A stretch of 64,000 nt of DNA from NCBI GenBank assembly GCA_963730395.1, contig CAVSSK010000003.1:1-64000 (forward strand). Direction: 5' to 3'. A model generated the notes under the pieces. That model was not told where the DNA came from. It was given only the letters and a program-made list of their open reading frames with translations, and made no database searches. Below, piece after piece: positions 63,763 to 64,000 of this stretch. Source of the stretch: Bog-473 sp963730395. GTDB lineage: Bacteria > Actinomycetota > Acidimicrobiia > Acidimicrobiales > RAAP-2. Both the position numbers and the translations under genes were made by a program. Every line of letters starts with the position of its first letter. Positions within the stretch are counted from its first letter, which is position 1.

Positions 63763-64000
63763 TCACCCGGCGAAGTCCCAGCTCTCGCCCTTCTCGTAGT
63801 GGTGCAGGACGTTCTTGGCGATGAGGATGCGATGCACCTCGTCGGGTCCGTCGGCCAGCCGCAGCGTGCGGGCGCCGAGGTACATCTGGGCCAGCGGGAG
63901 GTCGTTGGTGACCCCGGCGGCGCCCCAGACCTGAATGGCGCGGTCGACCACCCGGGTGTAGGCCGCCGGGACGAAGACCTTGATCGCGCTGATCTCCGTG
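63763..64000 (-). CDS. acyl-CoA dehydrogenase, C-terminal part (cut by window edge)
   Basis: The last 78 codons: TEISAIKVFVPAAYTRVVDRAIQVWGAAGVTNDLPLAQMYLGARTLRLADGPDEVHR and AKNVLHHYEKG. QVWGAAG and LRLADGPDEVHR are the typical C-terminal FAD-contact segments of acyl-CoA dehydrogenases. The start lies beyond base 64000. First gene of the minus-strand pair with the SDR. Confidence 0.9.
   Translation of the reverse strand, partial: TEISAIKVFVPAAYTRVVDRAIQVWGAAGVTNDLPLAQMYLGARTLRLADGPDEVHRILIAKNVLHHYEKGESWDFAG

Overview
The window is high-GC, gene-dense DNA of an actinobacterial type. Pointers are a B12-dependent ribonucleotide reductase behind NrdR boxes, DUF3039 and DUF2630 proteins, an F420-type luciferase-like oxidoreductase, a PimB-like GT4 glycosyltransferase, and many genes with a TANNNT box 6-7 nt upstream of the start codon (leaderless style). 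A deep-branching actinobacterium (Acidimicrobiia-like) fits, but this is inference and no rRNA is present.

Layout. 1-2.5 kb: decayed IS21-family element. 2.6-3.4 kb: sulfotransferase and an IS30 transposase scrap. 3.5-8.1 kb, minus strand: the most unusual region, an array of about 32 tRNA genes covering essentially all amino acids, a 54-codon ORF with a strong ribosome site inside the array, and an RtcB RNA ligase gene immediately downstream. A 33-bp inverted repeat lies at the two ends of the array. Many of these tRNAs are non-canonical: all four isoacceptors with G34-U35 anticodons (Tyr, His, Asn, Asp) have C33 instead of U33, and seven tRNAs carry G54/G58 in place of the T54-A58 pair. The ordinary tRNA-Met at 29.5 kb has none of these changes. 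8.6-13.6 kb: cNMP-binding FAD oxidoreductase, a PAS/MBL-hydrolase pair, a decayed stretch. 14.1-17.9 kb: sulfate ABC operon. 18-19 kb: PAS protein with degenerate GGDEF motif. 19.4-23.8 kb: UgpABCE-type carbohydrate ABC operon. 24-27 kb: DUF3039, Lon, DUF2630. 27-29.3 kb: large membrane protein with one frameshift. 29.8-39.9 kb: mostly plus-strand short operons (SGNH lipoprotein, PH-domain protein, zinc-ribbon/thioredoxin-like pair, GT4, SRPBCC, ROK kinase, LLM oxidoreductase, AlaC, PlsC, ACT protein). 40-42.5 kb: SDR-QueA-SufR-like operon with a candidate operator. 42.6-46.4 kb: secreted Ig-like protein and glycerol kinase. 46.5-49.6 kb: nrdJ. 49.6-54.6 kb: four consecutive broken genes (phosphotransferase, secreted protein, hydrolase, MMPL transporter). 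54.9-64 kb: small envelope proteins, then a catabolic-looking cluster (SDR, two related amidohydrolases around an acetoacetate-decarboxylase-like protein, methyltransferase, DMT transporter, SDR, acyl-CoA dehydrogenase cut by the window edge).

How genes may work together. The array plus RtcB looks like one unit: RtcB joins RNA ends with 2',3'-cyclic phosphate and 5'-OH, the ends left by anticodon nucleases, while the array would supply substitute tRNAs with altered anticodon loops. This is a hypothesis drawn from sequence only.
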